This document shows positions 1-9,931 of a DNA stretch of 64,000 bases, piece by piece. Under the pieces are notes generated by a model. It was not told where the DNA came from. It saw only the letters and a list, made by a program, of their open reading frames with translations, and made no database searches. Each line of letters begins with the position of its first letter. The stretch's first letter is position 1. The position numbers and the translations under genes are program-made. The DNA comes from Rhizoclosmatium globosum (lineage: Eukaryota; Chytridiomycota; Chytridiomycetes; Chytridiales; Chytriomycetaceae), in assembly GCA_002104985.1 (NCBI GenBank), contig MCGO01000119.1:1-64000 (forward strand), read 5' to 3'.

Positions 1-231
1 CCTGGTGTTTCGCCTATCGACAACATGCCGTATGGACCTCGCACACCATTCGTTGTAATTGGAGGTCCTGCAAAGAAGAACTACGTATCTCACGTTCCAA
101 TTGAACCAGCCAGTATTATTCGTTTCATTGAATCCAACTGGCTCGATGGCACTCCAGGTCAACTCCACACCCGTGATGCCGTCGTCAACAACTTGGGCGA
201 TTTGCTGGATGTTGGTTACGTATTCCCATAG
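1..231 (+). CDS. Phosphoesterase (phospholipase C-like) family protein, C-terminal end only
   Basis: The reading frame is open from the first base of the window, so the gene starts upstream. The visible 76 residues contain YGPRTPFVVI, then SHVPIEPASIIRFIESNW and a closing NNLGDLLDV. This is the usual end of the phosphoesterase family (PF04185; bacterial phospholipase C and fungal acid-phosphatase-like enzymes): a 'YGPRVP' strand, a His, a 'SIxRFIExNW' helix and a final 'LxDLFDF'-like tail. Members hydrolyse phosphate esters and are often secreted; the catalytic core and any signal peptide lie outside the window, so substrate and location cannot be judged. Stop codon TAG at 229-231. Confidence 0.75.
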   Translation, partial: PGVSPIDNMPYGPRTPFVVIGGPAKKNYVSHVPIEPASIIRFIESNWLDGTPGQLHTRDAVVNNLGDLLDVGYVFP

Positions 232-480
232 AAGATTCGAAATTTTCATGGTTTACATCAATTATGAGAGAGACGCAGTAAAAGCTAGAAATAAAGCTAC
301 GACCCAGTTCCCAAAAATCTTTATATTCCCGTGTCCTGTAAAGATCAGCTCGAAACTGAGCGCCAAAAGCGTTTGTTGTGCAAAGCCCAGTTCCGAACCC
401 TAAATCGTGGTTTTGCCCAGGATCATAGACACTTTCCATCTCTTTCTTCAGCTCACAAAAACCACTCTCGAAGTCAAATC

Positions 481-1008
481 ATGTCCGTGCCTCCCGCCAC
501 CACACTTCCACAGCTCTCGCTGCCAATGCTACAATTGTCATACACAACCGGGCCGTCTTCAACCACAACCAGCCCCAACGAAAGCGAAGCAGCTCTTTCC
601 TTCTTCCCTTCGCCGCCCGTCGAAATCAGGAGCGACTCACTTGAAGACAACATCATCAGCGACATTCTATTAAGCAGTCCGACAAGCGATCCAACGCTGG
701 ACTTTGCATCGGACTTGATGGAGATGTTGCCTCCACTGTTGTTACCGCCTCCACAACCAATACCTGTCAGCGCGAAAGGGATTCTGTCTCAGTTTCAAGT
801 TGGACCCGTGAATGAGAGAAGCAAAGCTGACGAGTTCATGGCATTTATGCGGACTCAGAAACGGCCTTTGAAGAGGAAGCCAGCCACGATTCAGTTGAAT
901 GACAAACCACGGTTACGGGATCTGTTGGTTTTTGAAAGAAAAGAAACGTTGAAAACTTCAAGTATTTATCGGGCTCCTTATACGCCACCTTATAACAGCC
1001 AGGACTGA
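481..1008 (+). CDS. Hypothetical protein, Pro/Ser-rich
   Basis: An uninterrupted frame of about 175 residues from the ATG at 481. The frame stays open further upstream to 331, but that part looks like leader DNA, so 481 is the preferred start. The N-terminal half is rich in Ser, Thr and Pro; the middle is acidic (residues around 55-80); the C-terminal 60 residues are basic (QKRPLKRKPATIQLNDKPRLRDLLVF) and could be a short folded or nucleic-acid-binding segment. No signal peptide, membrane segment or family motif was recognised. The gene is convergent with the membrane-protein gene ending at 1338. I do not recognise it. Confidence 0.5.
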   Translation: MSVPPATTLPQLSLPMLQLSYTTGPSSTTTSPNESEAALSFFPSPPVEIRSDSLEDNIISDILLSSPTSDPTLDFASDLMEMLPPLLLPPPQPIPVSAKGILSQFQVGPVNERSKADEFMAFMRTQKRPLKRKPATIQLNDKPRLRDLLVFERKETLKTSSIYRAPYTPPYNSQD

Positions 1009-1337
1009 TTGGGAGTTGGGATACACTTCAAGATGCACTTTAGCTAACGTTGGACGGTGCTTATTAGAGCTCCTTTTTATTTATTCTTTGATATTTCTGC
1101 TTCTTTGCACCGTAAATTAAACGTAATTGTAATGTCGGAGGCTTCCACCACTTCCAAGACTTGGCATTGATAATAACATCGAATTCAATCGACGAGTAAA
1201 AAACAAAGATGAATGAATATAAATTTATTGCTCATAATGCTTAAAACGGATGACGGCCTGCATGTTGTCATGTGGAGTATCTTTAATTAAGGGGTATATT
1301 TAACAAGGGCAACATTCCGGCCATTTCTTGGTGCATT
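1009..1337. other. Intergenic region between convergent genes
   Basis: AT-rich DNA between two convergent genes. It holds no long open frame. AATAAA-like stretches fit 3' ends on both strands, but nothing else was found. Confidence 0.4.
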
Positions 1338-2344
1338 TTACACCACAAATTCGTCCTTGTCGTCATAAACTTCCGAATGATCATCTTGAGACAAGTCCAG
1401 CATCAAGTCTACGTCTGACAGAACCCAATATACTCGAATAACGAAAAACATGTCCTATTTTACAAGAAAATTAGTTACGATTGATCCAAAACAAGAAGTC
1501 AATCAATCAAAAAACGAACCTTGATGAATTTCATTAGTCGAACCATCAACCACAAAAGTGATACCGCCAAGACTCCCATCGTACAATACAACGCAATCTC
1601 AAACATAAAAACATTTTCGTGATCATTCAGAGCATTGATTGCCTTCAGAAGGTTGAAACATCCCACTAATGCACTCAATGCACCAACGGGGCTTCCCACA
1701 TGGATCCAAACTAGCCAGGCAACATGATGAACTTTATCCAGCCGCTTCTATGAATGTGAAAAGTCAGTGAAAATGTTATCTATCCAGTGACAGTGAGAGT
1801 AATAGAGAAAGTGGGACAAGCAAGCCCAATGACACCATCTACAACAAGCAACGGATACCAACCTCTATCCGAGCCCCGGCCGTTGCAGCGATCAACTCCA
1901 CGCCAACCAGATGCAGAAGGTACGCAGCCATCACAAGCACAGCCTCGGCGACACTGCCACAGCCCCGAACGTGAACGTTGCCAGCCCGTTGAGCGTGCGC
2001 AGCAACCACCGCCCGCCCAAACATCCACTCAGTCAGAAAGAACCGCACACAGAATGTTATGCTAAGGTACGCATACAGCCAGACACTCAGCACCCGCCGA
2101 CTTGACCCGAGAACATGGATCGACACCGATGCAACGAGAAAGTACACCATGGCCCCAACGCATACAAGTAAGTTGAAAGCTGATGCTTCTTGTTGCCTTG
2201 ACATGGCAGCAATAGATAGGAGGTGCAATACAAGAAGCCGAATACAAGCACGCTGGTGGTGTAAGCCCATTTGGGTTTGTGGAAGCCTTTTTTTTGGAGA
2301 TGGAGATGCCCATCAACAAAATTTCTGGGCACGCCCTGCAGCAC
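1338..2344 (-). CDS. Six-TM membrane protein family, copy 1 (5' end uncertain, frame break)
   Basis: Divergent first member of the four-copy family described at 5998-6824 and 7585-8422. Exon 3 is 1338-1454 and begins DMFFVIRVYWVLSDVD, which lines up position by position with exon 3 of the other copies. Exon 2 is 1520-1747 (two membrane segments) and exon 1 ends at 1863 in ...GARIE before GTTGGT. Introns are 1455-1519, with a TAACTAAT branch site, and 1748-1862. The first membrane helix (WAYTTSVLVFGFLYCTSYLL) is encoded around 2200-2270 in a different frame from the rest of exon 1, which is open only from about 2204 (MSRQQEASAF). Either one base is missing or added near 2200, or translation starts at 2204 without helix 1. 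Function unknown. It is the most diverged copy and could be decaying. Confidence 0.5.
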
Positions 2345-2682
2345 GCTCCATCTTCATTGGTTGTTGATCCCTTTGACTGATACAGCAGCGAAAGAGTGCT
2401 TGAGCATTGACTTGTCAGAGTACTCTTGCATTGCTGATTAGACCGTCAAGGTTCTTTCGCTGCTTTGGCCATGAAGGACCCCATCATTTCTAATCTTTGA
2501 ACGCCGACAGTTGATGATCATTTTTTGCAACTTATTTTGAGTTTCGGTCGTTCAAAGTCAGTAGCCTCACCCTTGAAAATGAGAAACTCGCCTTCCGAAG
2601 CAATATTGCGTTCTAAGAAATGGAACTAGAAATTCAGATATCAGAATAATAAGAAACCGAGTTACGTTCTATCTCTTTATTA

Positions 2683-3500
2683 TTAAGCCATTTCTACAAC
2701 CGCCTTCCCTGTTGCTTTCATTGAGGATAAAAAGCCTTCAACTGTGATTTGAGTATCCTCCGATATGTATTTGATTCGAATTAGGTTATCTACTTCCTAT
2801 GGTTCAAACGAATATGTTAGAGCAGCACTTCAGTGCTTCATGTCTCATTAATCACCTTGGTAAATCTGTATACCGAGACGCTCAGAGCAAAACATAGTAT
2901 CCAAATCGCAGAAATTAATAGTTTGTCAGAAACAGGATCTTGGTCACTTGCAAGCAAGGCTAAAAACACCCGCAGTTGTTTGAAACAGGCAACAGTCCCA
3001 CAAACCATCCCAACCATAGCATTCATACGCATCACTAAATATGATTCATCGGATGGCACTTCCTATTGAATCAAATTAATACTTCAAGCCAACATCAAGA
3101 CTGGTGACACTCTTACCCTATCTGTATCGACAAACCTCGCAACGAATGCCACAAGCAACAAATGCAGGATATACTGCGCAAGTAAAAGTACTACATCTCT
3201 ATGGCTTTGTGTATCGGAAGGCCGAACTGACTGGGCCTTGGGAAAACAAGTTTTGCGCAACCAAAGAGCACCAATCACCCCAAGCGTGAGAGCAACCCGC
3301 AGAAGCATGATCGTTCTAATATGCTTCCTCATCCAAATTCTTGTGCTTGAGGTTCTTTGAAGAGATGCAATAACTTCCATTGCGTAAGCAACGCTGACGA
3401 GACTGAACAGCGGGACTGATGGGTTGATGAATGTATGGAACGAAGCAAGAAAAAGGACTGTTCCAAGACACATGACGATAACTGGGATGTGTGACGACAT
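2683..3500 (-). CDS. Six-TM membrane protein family, copy 2
   Basis: Three exons on the minus strand: 3117-3500, 2856-3062 and 2683-2796, giving 234 residues. Introns 3063-3116 (54 bp) and 2797-2855 (59 bp) are GT-AG and fall between codons, exactly where the other copies have theirs. The protein starts MSSHIPVIVMCLGTVLFLA and shows four hydrophobic helices in exon 1 and two in exon 2. Exon 3 is a short soluble tail beginning EVDNLIRIKYISED and ending KAVVEMA, matching the VDLV or FDMA ends of copies 3 and 4. No signal-peptide cleavage site, catalytic motif or known family was recognised. The ATG at 3500 was preferred over an in-frame ATG at 3578 because MxSHIP is also the start of copies 3 and 4. 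Confidence 0.7.
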
Positions 3501-4019
3501 TGTTTCAGGATGTGGCTGTGTAGGAAAGCAAACAAAGCCCTGACTTCGAGTTGGTGGCATCATTGCACTCAAAATCATTTTGTTTGCTTCTAATAGAAAA
3601 TGCTGTTCAAAATTACTTTCGGTACAAATAGTAGCTTCTCACCATTGACATGTGTGATGTTGAGGGACGAAATAATGAATTTTGCTTCAGAGCTGCAACC
3701 GCTGGCATACAATCCTTGTTCTAGACTCCACCACCTCTTTCACGCCAGCGACCGACTGCGCAGCCGCACCGAAGCCTGCTCAAGGCCAAACACGAACCTG
3801 ACCTTTGCAGTTTTTTCTGTCAGACTGCCCAAAACGATTAATCTGTTTCGATTAAATGAAGGAATAATAAAGCTGAATGATTTATTAATTATTCCCTTAT
3901 TTTTACTGAAGAAAAATCACCTTGGGCTCGACTTATAGAAGGTACTGATACGGGATAAATTTTTCACTGCATGCCCTTATCACAACGAGAAAAAAAGCAA
4001 AGACGACCAACACCATCAA
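3501..4019. other. Intergenic region with a segment resembling 7290-7420
   Basis: Upstream DNA of membrane-family copy 2. Between about 3725 and 3840 it contains CACCTCTTTCACGCC and, further on, ACCTGACCTTTGCAG. Closely similar strings occur in the same order at about 7320 and 7389, upstream of copy 3. It was probably copied together with the genes. The open frame at 3600-3938 has no recognisable protein features and is not called. Confidence 0.4.
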
Positions 4020-4637
4020 ATGGCCCCGAAACGCCCTAGAGGTTTCAAAACCCATCGTCCCACGTCGCTAGGAGTCCCAGACCGTAACTCAGAGGAGGCT
4101 ATAGAGCTTCGTCGTGGAATAGCTGAGGCTGAGGCTATATTCCATCAAATGGTGGCAGCCGGCACCGCACAAATGCCACCACAAACAAAGCGTCGACGGT
4201 CTATTTCGTACATTGTCAAATCCAATCCTGTCGAGCAGAAAGAGGACACTGAAGATATACAATGGGAAGGATTCACTCAGGAATACAACGACAATGAAAG
4301 CGCCCCAAAACCACCACCTGAGGAGGAGGACGAGAATTATAATGCTGATGGAGAATATGATGCAACTGACTTCATGGATCGAGGACCTGAGTTTCACTCG
4401 TACTGCCCACGTGTGCCCAAAATGTCTCGAAAGGATCATTCAACCCGGCAAAAGTCTGAAGCAGAAGGATGGATTCGTATAAATGAATATCTTCGACAGC
4501 AAGTGGCTCTTGTTTTGGCTCCCAATCTTGTAGGACAAGTTTGTCTATGTGGAGCGCCGGCGAAATTTCGATGTATTCACTGCTGTCTCTCAGAGAGTGT
4601 AACATCTTGCGCTGCTGCAGCATACTCGACTTTGTAG
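4020..4637 (+). pseudogene. Truncated N-terminal part of a KDZ-transposase-type protein (CxC cysteine cluster)
   Basis: The frame encodes 205 residues: a basic N-terminus (MAPKRPRGFKTHRP), a long acidic and proline-rich linker (PPPEEEDENYNADGEYD), then WIRINEYLRQQVALVLAP followed by CLCGAPAKFRCIHC. The last string resembles the CxC cysteine clusters (CxxC...A.YRCxDC) found N-terminal to Kyakuja-Dileera-Zisupton (KDZ) transposases in fungi. In intact elements further cysteines and a transposase core of several hundred residues follow. Here the frame stops soon after the first four cysteines, so this is a 5' remnant of a DNA transposon. Its last 61 bp overlap, antisense, the last exon of the HMG-box gene. 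The family assignment rests on a short motif and is moderate. Confidence 0.5.
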
Positions 4638-5784
4638 AACTTCTGAATTCCAGGAACAGATCCATTCATTCTGCTCAAGAACTCAATCAATTTAACTAGA
4701 TTGATATCTTTCGATGCGAGATGCTTTTCTAACATCAGTGCAGTTGCGCCTCGCACTATCGACAGGGCTTTCTGGGTCTCCTCATTAACAAACACCATAG
4801 TCCCTGAATATCCCAATTGAACTAAAAGAGTTCAATTTAATTACTGCAAACACTCGCTTCTTTTTCAAAATTACCTAAACAGTCGGTACATTGGGCGATC
4901 AGCTGAAACAGACTGGTCCGTTTACGATCACGTTCGGAAGGAGTGAGTTCTTCAATTGCCAAATCGGGTCGGGAGTTCTTCTCTTTAGCTTTATCGCTGA
5001 AGTCTTTCGCAGTGTTTGGGCTGTTCTCCTTTAAGTTTGCCCATCGCTGTGCCAAAATCTTCGTGGCTTCAGGAAGGAGTTTAGATCTTTCAACAGAAGG
5101 ATTTAAGGCAGCTGCAGTATTCACTTATGCAGAGTCAGCTATCTTGATGAACAGATACGTGAGCTTTACTTACTTGCATTCTCCATTTCTGAAGCACGGA
5201 ACTCAAAGAAACCGTTTGTATTATACACTTTCTTTTTGGTTACTTCATCCAACTGTAAGGCACTGCCACGTGCTATCGATGCTGGTGGTTGTTCAACTTC
5301 AGGCTCTCGCTCAGGCTCATTCAGTGAAGCCTTTTCAGAAGGTTTAGGTTCCCGCTTTTTCGCCAAATAGTTTTGCACAAATGTCTGAATATGATATAGT
5401 ATAAGTTAAGATGGATATGTGGAAGGTACTTGGTTTGACAGCATACCTTGATGCGTTTCTCTGACGTCGCAACAGATTCTGCAAGCCTCTTCCTTTTAAA
5501 TGCATCTTCCTTTCTGGCTGAGATTTTGTTTGTTTCTATTTGCTCTTGGAGGTACTTTGCAGCTTCCTTCGAGAAGGTTTTGTTTTGCGATTCGTCGAAT
5601 TGAACAATAGCAGTCATGCCCAATTTTGGTAATGAAGTAGAGTCAAGTAAAGCACCATGACGAGTAGCTTCTTGTGAATTCAGCGTCGTCGATTCAAACT
5701 CAGATGGGTCTAGATTTGACTCCTGGGGATGATTGATTCCAACGCCATGGACTAAGTGAAACTTACATGAGTTACTGCATTCAT
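4577..5784 (-). CDS. HMG-box-like protein
   Basis: Five exons in one consistent frame: 5767-5784, 5447-5722, 5174-5384, 4875-5111 and 4577-4821, giving 328 residues. All introns are GT-AG and about 45-70 bp. Residues from about 150 to 220 read NTNGFFEFRASEMENA, then LLPEATKILAQRWANLKE and AKDFSDKAKE. This follows the HMG-box pattern: an F-x-x-F helix 1, 'EISKxLGxRW' in helix 2, and a helix 3 ending 'YxxKAKE'. HMG-box proteins bind DNA in chromatin or as transcription regulators. The N-terminal third is charged and probably coiled (YLQEQIETNKISARKEDAFKRKR). The C-terminus (VEYAAAAQDVTLSERQQ) is translated antisense to the neighbouring transposon remnant, so the current stop may have been acquired when that element broke. 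HMG assignment is moderate because the match is diverged. Confidence 0.6.
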
Positions 5785-5997
5785 ATCTGTTCTGATAAGT
5801 GATTGTATGTGCTTTTGGTTGTGGGCTGTTTTAACTGTGAATCAACTTGGTAGATTTATTTAAACTGACAATTTTTCCTTCCCAGACCCCGTTTGACAGC
5901 GTATTGACACGGGTTTTGTTCAGATAATTCATCCATATCTATACGACTATATAATAGAGCACGGGCTGAGAAAAATGTACGAGCTGAAAAATAACTT

Positions 5998-6824
5998 TTA
6001 CACCAAATCAACCGGTGTCTGGTTTTCAGCTTTCGATACAAGTTTTCCTGATTGTATGCTTCCATTTATGAGCGAAAATTCTGCCGTTATTGCATTCATC
6101 TTGAACACAATGTGAAGTCCCTATTTCCCACAAGATTTAACACCGATTCGATAGACACAAAGAATAACAATCACCTCAAGAAGCTTAAATACTGGCACAA
6201 TCAGCGCAGGCACTAGTAATAACGTTGCAGCAATCATGAGTCTTTCAGATACATAGTCGATTCCCTGGAAATCCCGCAGCAGCTTATAACAGGCAACCAA
6301 TGCACAAGTCACACCAGCAACTGATCCCACATTCATACTGATCAGTAAATCCGTTTGCTTTGCTAAATTCTATTCATTCATTGAGCAGTTGTTCATCTGT
6401 CTGATATCAGATTGGTGAAAGTACCACACACCTCGTTCGCTGATGCAACAAGCCTTCCAACCAATTCAACAAGCACCAAATGAATCAAGTATTGAACAAG
6501 GATAACTATTTCGTCCCGGAGAAACTGTTCATCGCAGTACAACATCTCCAATTTCTTATCAGCTTGTGCACCAATGACACAGGACCATATCACAGTGAAC
6601 ATTCCAAATGCGAGAGAGAATCGAAGAACGAGAGTCACAGCAATGTACATCCGCATCCAAGTACGATTGGGAACAGATCTATGAAGACAGACTAGTACTT
6701 CGGCTGTATAGGCAGTGTTCAAGCTGAACAAGGTGATAGATACGTTTAACAAGTAAGACATCTGGAACGCCAGGACACAAACTGCGGTGATACAGAGAAC
6801 GGAGAGTGGAATGTGTGATTGCAT
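5998..6824 (-). CDS. Six-TM membrane protein family, copy 3
   Basis: Exons 6432-6824, 6175-6369 and 5998-6120 give 236 residues in one frame; introns are 62 and 54 bp, both phase 0. Exon 1 starts MQSHIPLSVLCITAV and holds four predicted membrane helices, the third containing MYIAVTLVLRFSLAFG and the fourth EIVILVQYLIHLVLVELVG. Exon 2 holds two more (SVAGVTCALVACYKLL; RLMIAATLLLVPALIVPVF). Exon 3 (GLHIVFKMNAITAEFSL...) is a hydrophilic tail of about 40 residues. It is very similar to copy 4 throughout, including introns and downstream DNA, which indicates a recent duplication. The topology suggests a small integral membrane protein; no transporter, receptor or enzyme signature was recognised. 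Confidence 0.72.
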
Positions 6825-7584
6825 TTGAGGCAATGAGATTTCAAGGTACAAGTGATGATTTAAGCTTCAAGATTACACTGTATGAAATTTTCACTGGGAT
6901 ATCACTTCCAAACCAATAATTTTTTCCTTCATTGAAACCAGTCTTGTGCCAATGAATTTGTTTTCGTTGATAAGGACCGAAACACCCTCAAGAATATCCA
7001 CCTTTATCTGAGGGCTAGCATTCTTGTTGAGGACTCAGTGAAAGTGTCCCACAAGTATGAATTTTTCTTTCTGCATGTGCTTACTCGATCTATCCATATC
7101 ACAGAGCATTCGGCAATTAAACCGTCCGTGCTTCCTCGTATCAATGCTGTATCGGAGGTCTCACCCTCACGCCCTTCAAGTTCACCAATTTGAGCCAAGA
7201 TGGTTTGATAATCAAACCACATTACCTGACCAGTTTCTACACAAAACAGACAACATGGATAGAACTCCATTGCTCTCAGGCAACTCTTCAAAACCCTAGA
7301 TCCGCAAAACGTTCCGTGACCTCTTTCACGCCCACAACTGTCAAATACGCGGCTGTACCTAAACCTGTTCAAACGACTAATAACACTTGACCTTTACAGT
7401 TCTCTCTGACCGCCAATTAACAATTTGGATGTTCTAATTCAATCTTCGTGGTCCGGTAAAGCGGAGCTCTTTTTGGAATTCCGAAGTTAATTTAACGAAT
7501 GCAGCGAACAGGAATAATAAACAATATCTCCTTTCTCTTATTTATTTTTGCAGCGGAAGAAATGCATGAGCTGCAAAATAATTT
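6825..7584. other. Intergenic region between membrane-family copies 3 and 4
   Basis: It combines the upstream DNA of copy 3 with the downstream DNA of copy 4. The stretch at about 7290-7420 resembles 3725-3840. A minus-strand open frame (7004-7372) shows no domain, signal peptide or splice-consistent extension and is not called. No RNA gene was found. Confidence 0.4.
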
Positions 7585-8422
7585 CTACGCCATATCAAAA
7601 GCTGTCTCGGTTTCGGATTTTGAGACAGTTTTGCCTGAATGTAGGCTTCCCTTCAAGAATGATATCTCTGCCATTACTGCATTCATCTTGAGCACAGTAT
7701 GAATTCGCTGTTTCCAACAAGATTTAGCAGTGATTCGATAGAGACAAGAATAACAATCACCTCAAGAAGCTTAAATATTGAAACAACCAGCGCAGACACT
7801 AGCAATAACATTGCAGCAATCATTAGTCTTTCAGATACATAGTCGATTCTCTGGAAATCCCGCAGCAGCTTATAACAGGCAACCAATGCACAGGTCACAC
7901 CAGCAACTGATCCCAAATTCAAACTGATCAGTAAATCCATTTCCTTTGCTAAATTCTATTCATTCATTGAGCAGTTAATCATTTGCCTCATATCACATTG
8001 GTCATCAGACCAAAAGTGCCACACACCTCATCTGTTGCTGCAACGAGTCTTCCAACCAATTCAACAAGCAACAAGTGAATCAAGTATTCGACAAGGATAA
8101 CTATTTCGCCATGAAGAAACTGTTCATCGCAATACGAAATCGCTGATTTCTCGTCAGCTTGTGCCCCATTAACGCAGGACCAAATTGCAGTGAACATTCC
8201 AAATGTGAGAGAGAATCGGAGAAAGAGAGTCACGGCAATGTACATGCGCATCCAAGTACGGTTGGGAACTGATCGATGAAGACACACTAGCACTTCGACG
8301 GTGTAGGCTGTGCTTGCCAAGCTGAACAAGATAATAGATACGTTCAACGAATAAGACATCTGAGGGGCCAGGACGCAAACTGCCAGGACGCAGAGAACGG
8401 CGAGAGGAATGTGGGATTGCAT
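7585..8422 (-). CDS. Six-TM membrane protein family, copy 4
   Basis: Exons 8027-8422, 7761-7955 and 7585-7707 give 237 residues in one frame; introns are 71 and 53 bp. The protein begins MQSHIPLAVLCVLAVCVLA. It is nearly identical to copy 3 in exon 2 (SVAGVTCALVACYKLLRDF) and in the fourth helix, and has the same tail start (RIHTVLKMNAVMAEIS). An in-frame ATG 15 codons upstream (8467) could extend it, but the MQSHIP start is shared with copy 3. Conservation of all three exons and of the splice phases in copies 2-4 supports a working, selected protein. Function unknown. Confidence 0.72.
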
Positions 8423-8844
8423 CGAAGATTTCAAAGCCACTTGCTGAAGAGAAGATTCAAGCTTCACCCCCAGAATTATTCTTTATGAGATTTTTACTGG
8501 GATATCACATCAATTCAAACCAAACTCAGTTTTAACATTGCCTCACCTTCGCTGTCACTTCGATGGCCCACGTTCCAACCAGTTCCAACTCTCGAACTGC
8601 AGGATATTGAAACGAATATGCTCAATATTATTGAGATCCTTAACAACAGAGCAGCGTCACAGTAGCAACGCAGAGACTAAAGTGCGCAGGGGAATGTACA
8701 CGTTGACACAAATCGTCATGCAATGAGACATTTCACAATCAAATTATAACGAGTAATATTGCAATAAACACAAGAGAATATACATTAAATGAAGAAATGA
8801 TGGTGTGAATTCAGCCAACACGAAACCCTCCGACAGCCCAGCCC
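8423..8844. other. Intergenic region
   Basis: Upstream DNA of membrane-family copy 4 and downstream DNA of the gene ending at 8845. Only short open frames without features were seen. Confidence 0.35.
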
Positions 8845-9717
8845 TTACACGAGAAGTCCAGCCGCAGCAGCCAAAACAACAGCCAATCCTGCTGACTGGG
8901 CATCTGATGCAGATGCAGAGCCGGCGGCACGAGTTGCAGTGGATGGCTTTTGTTGAACGACAGGGTTACTTTGCTGAGCCACAGATCCGTTTGGAATAGC
9001 GTTTGTGTTTCCCGTTGAAGAGCTTGAAGTTGTTCCACTTGTGCTTCCAGAGTTTTCTGTTGATCCAGTTGACGTATTGTTTCCAGATGTGGATGGGTTG
9101 CTGGCTGGAACAGGGACCTGGTTCGTGTTGGTAGTTGAAGATGTTGAGCCAGCCGCTGGTAGGTTTGCCACGCTGCAGAATTAAATTATTAGTTTACTCT
9201 AATCTACAAATTATCAAGCTTACCAAATAAGTTGTGTGTTGGCAGGGTCGTACAATCTCAATTGAGTGATTGAAGTCCAAGCGTAGGCAGCACCAACAAC
9301 TTGAACAAGAGTGTAGACGGGAGAATCCACACCGTTACTTGTGCCAACTGAGTCCTTGGAAAATACGACTCCAGTTGGGTCGTCACCCAGGCCAGCGTAC
9401 CAAGTAGAGGGAGAGGGGTCAGTGTATGTGAATCCTTGAACCATAAACTAAATCGAATGAAGGGGATCAGCTATGCATTCATGGAGGGGATTCTCAAAGA
9501 GACTTACGGAACATCCATCCAACACGACAATGTTTCCACTGCAGACCAAGTCAATCGCAGTATTGGCAATCAGAAACTGAGACACTTGTTGCAACGGAGC
9601 AGTGACCTTTCCAGGTTCCCAGCCAGCGGGAAGAGTGCCCTTCTGACAGAACTTGACTTGAGGTTGAACAGCAAGAACAACTGAAGAAGCAGCGAGTACG
9701 GTAGCGAGGAATTGCAT
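8845..9717 (-). CDS. Secreted Ser/Thr-rich GPI-type cell-surface protein
   Basis: Three exons (9508-9717, 9224-9447, 8845-9172) join in frame to 253 residues. The start MQFLATVLAASSVVLA is a clear signal peptide. Residues about 20-145 form a compact domain with several Cys (VKFCQKG, LVCSGN, LDGCS, LIC). A linker of about 70 residues rich in Ser, Thr, Asn and Gly follows, and the protein ends in a hydrophobic tail (GLAVVLAAAAGLLV) preceded by small residues (GSASASDAQSAG), as expected for GPI attachment. It probably sits on the plasma membrane or in the cell wall. The cysteine-containing domain was not matched to a family. A TTTAAA element lies about 70 bp upstream of the start. Confidence 0.72.
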
Positions 9718-9931
9718 AGCGAAAATGGAGTTTGGAAGAAAGTTTCAATGGCGGGCCATCGAAAAAATCCGACCCTTCTTTTATCTTTTAAAGTGCTGGC
9801 GGGATCTGAATTATCCCATCCCCATCTGGTCCCTTTTTTCCCCTTTGCCCTTCTGACAAACTGCTTCGCATCAATAATTAATCGAAAAGGAATTCATTTA
9901 AATCGCGTCTTCCAACCCCTACATTTCATCT

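Noticed and set aside
2182..2204. A 23-bp GT-AG segment in copy 1 that would restore the frame as an intron
   Set aside because: It is far shorter than any other intron in the window (minimum about 45-50 bp), so an indel is more likely.
3600..3938. Plus-strand open frame of 112 codons
   Set aside because: No recognisable features. The matching region near 7.3 kb does not keep this frame open.
7004..7372. Minus-strand open frame of 122 codons between membrane-family copies
   Set aside because: No domain, signal, paralogue or splice support. It overlaps a non-coding segment that resembles another intergenic region.
1338..8422. Membrane family as odorant-receptor or rhodopsin-like proteins
   Set aside because: There are about six helices, not seven, and no GPCR motifs (DRY, NPxxY) or retinal-binding Lys context were seen.
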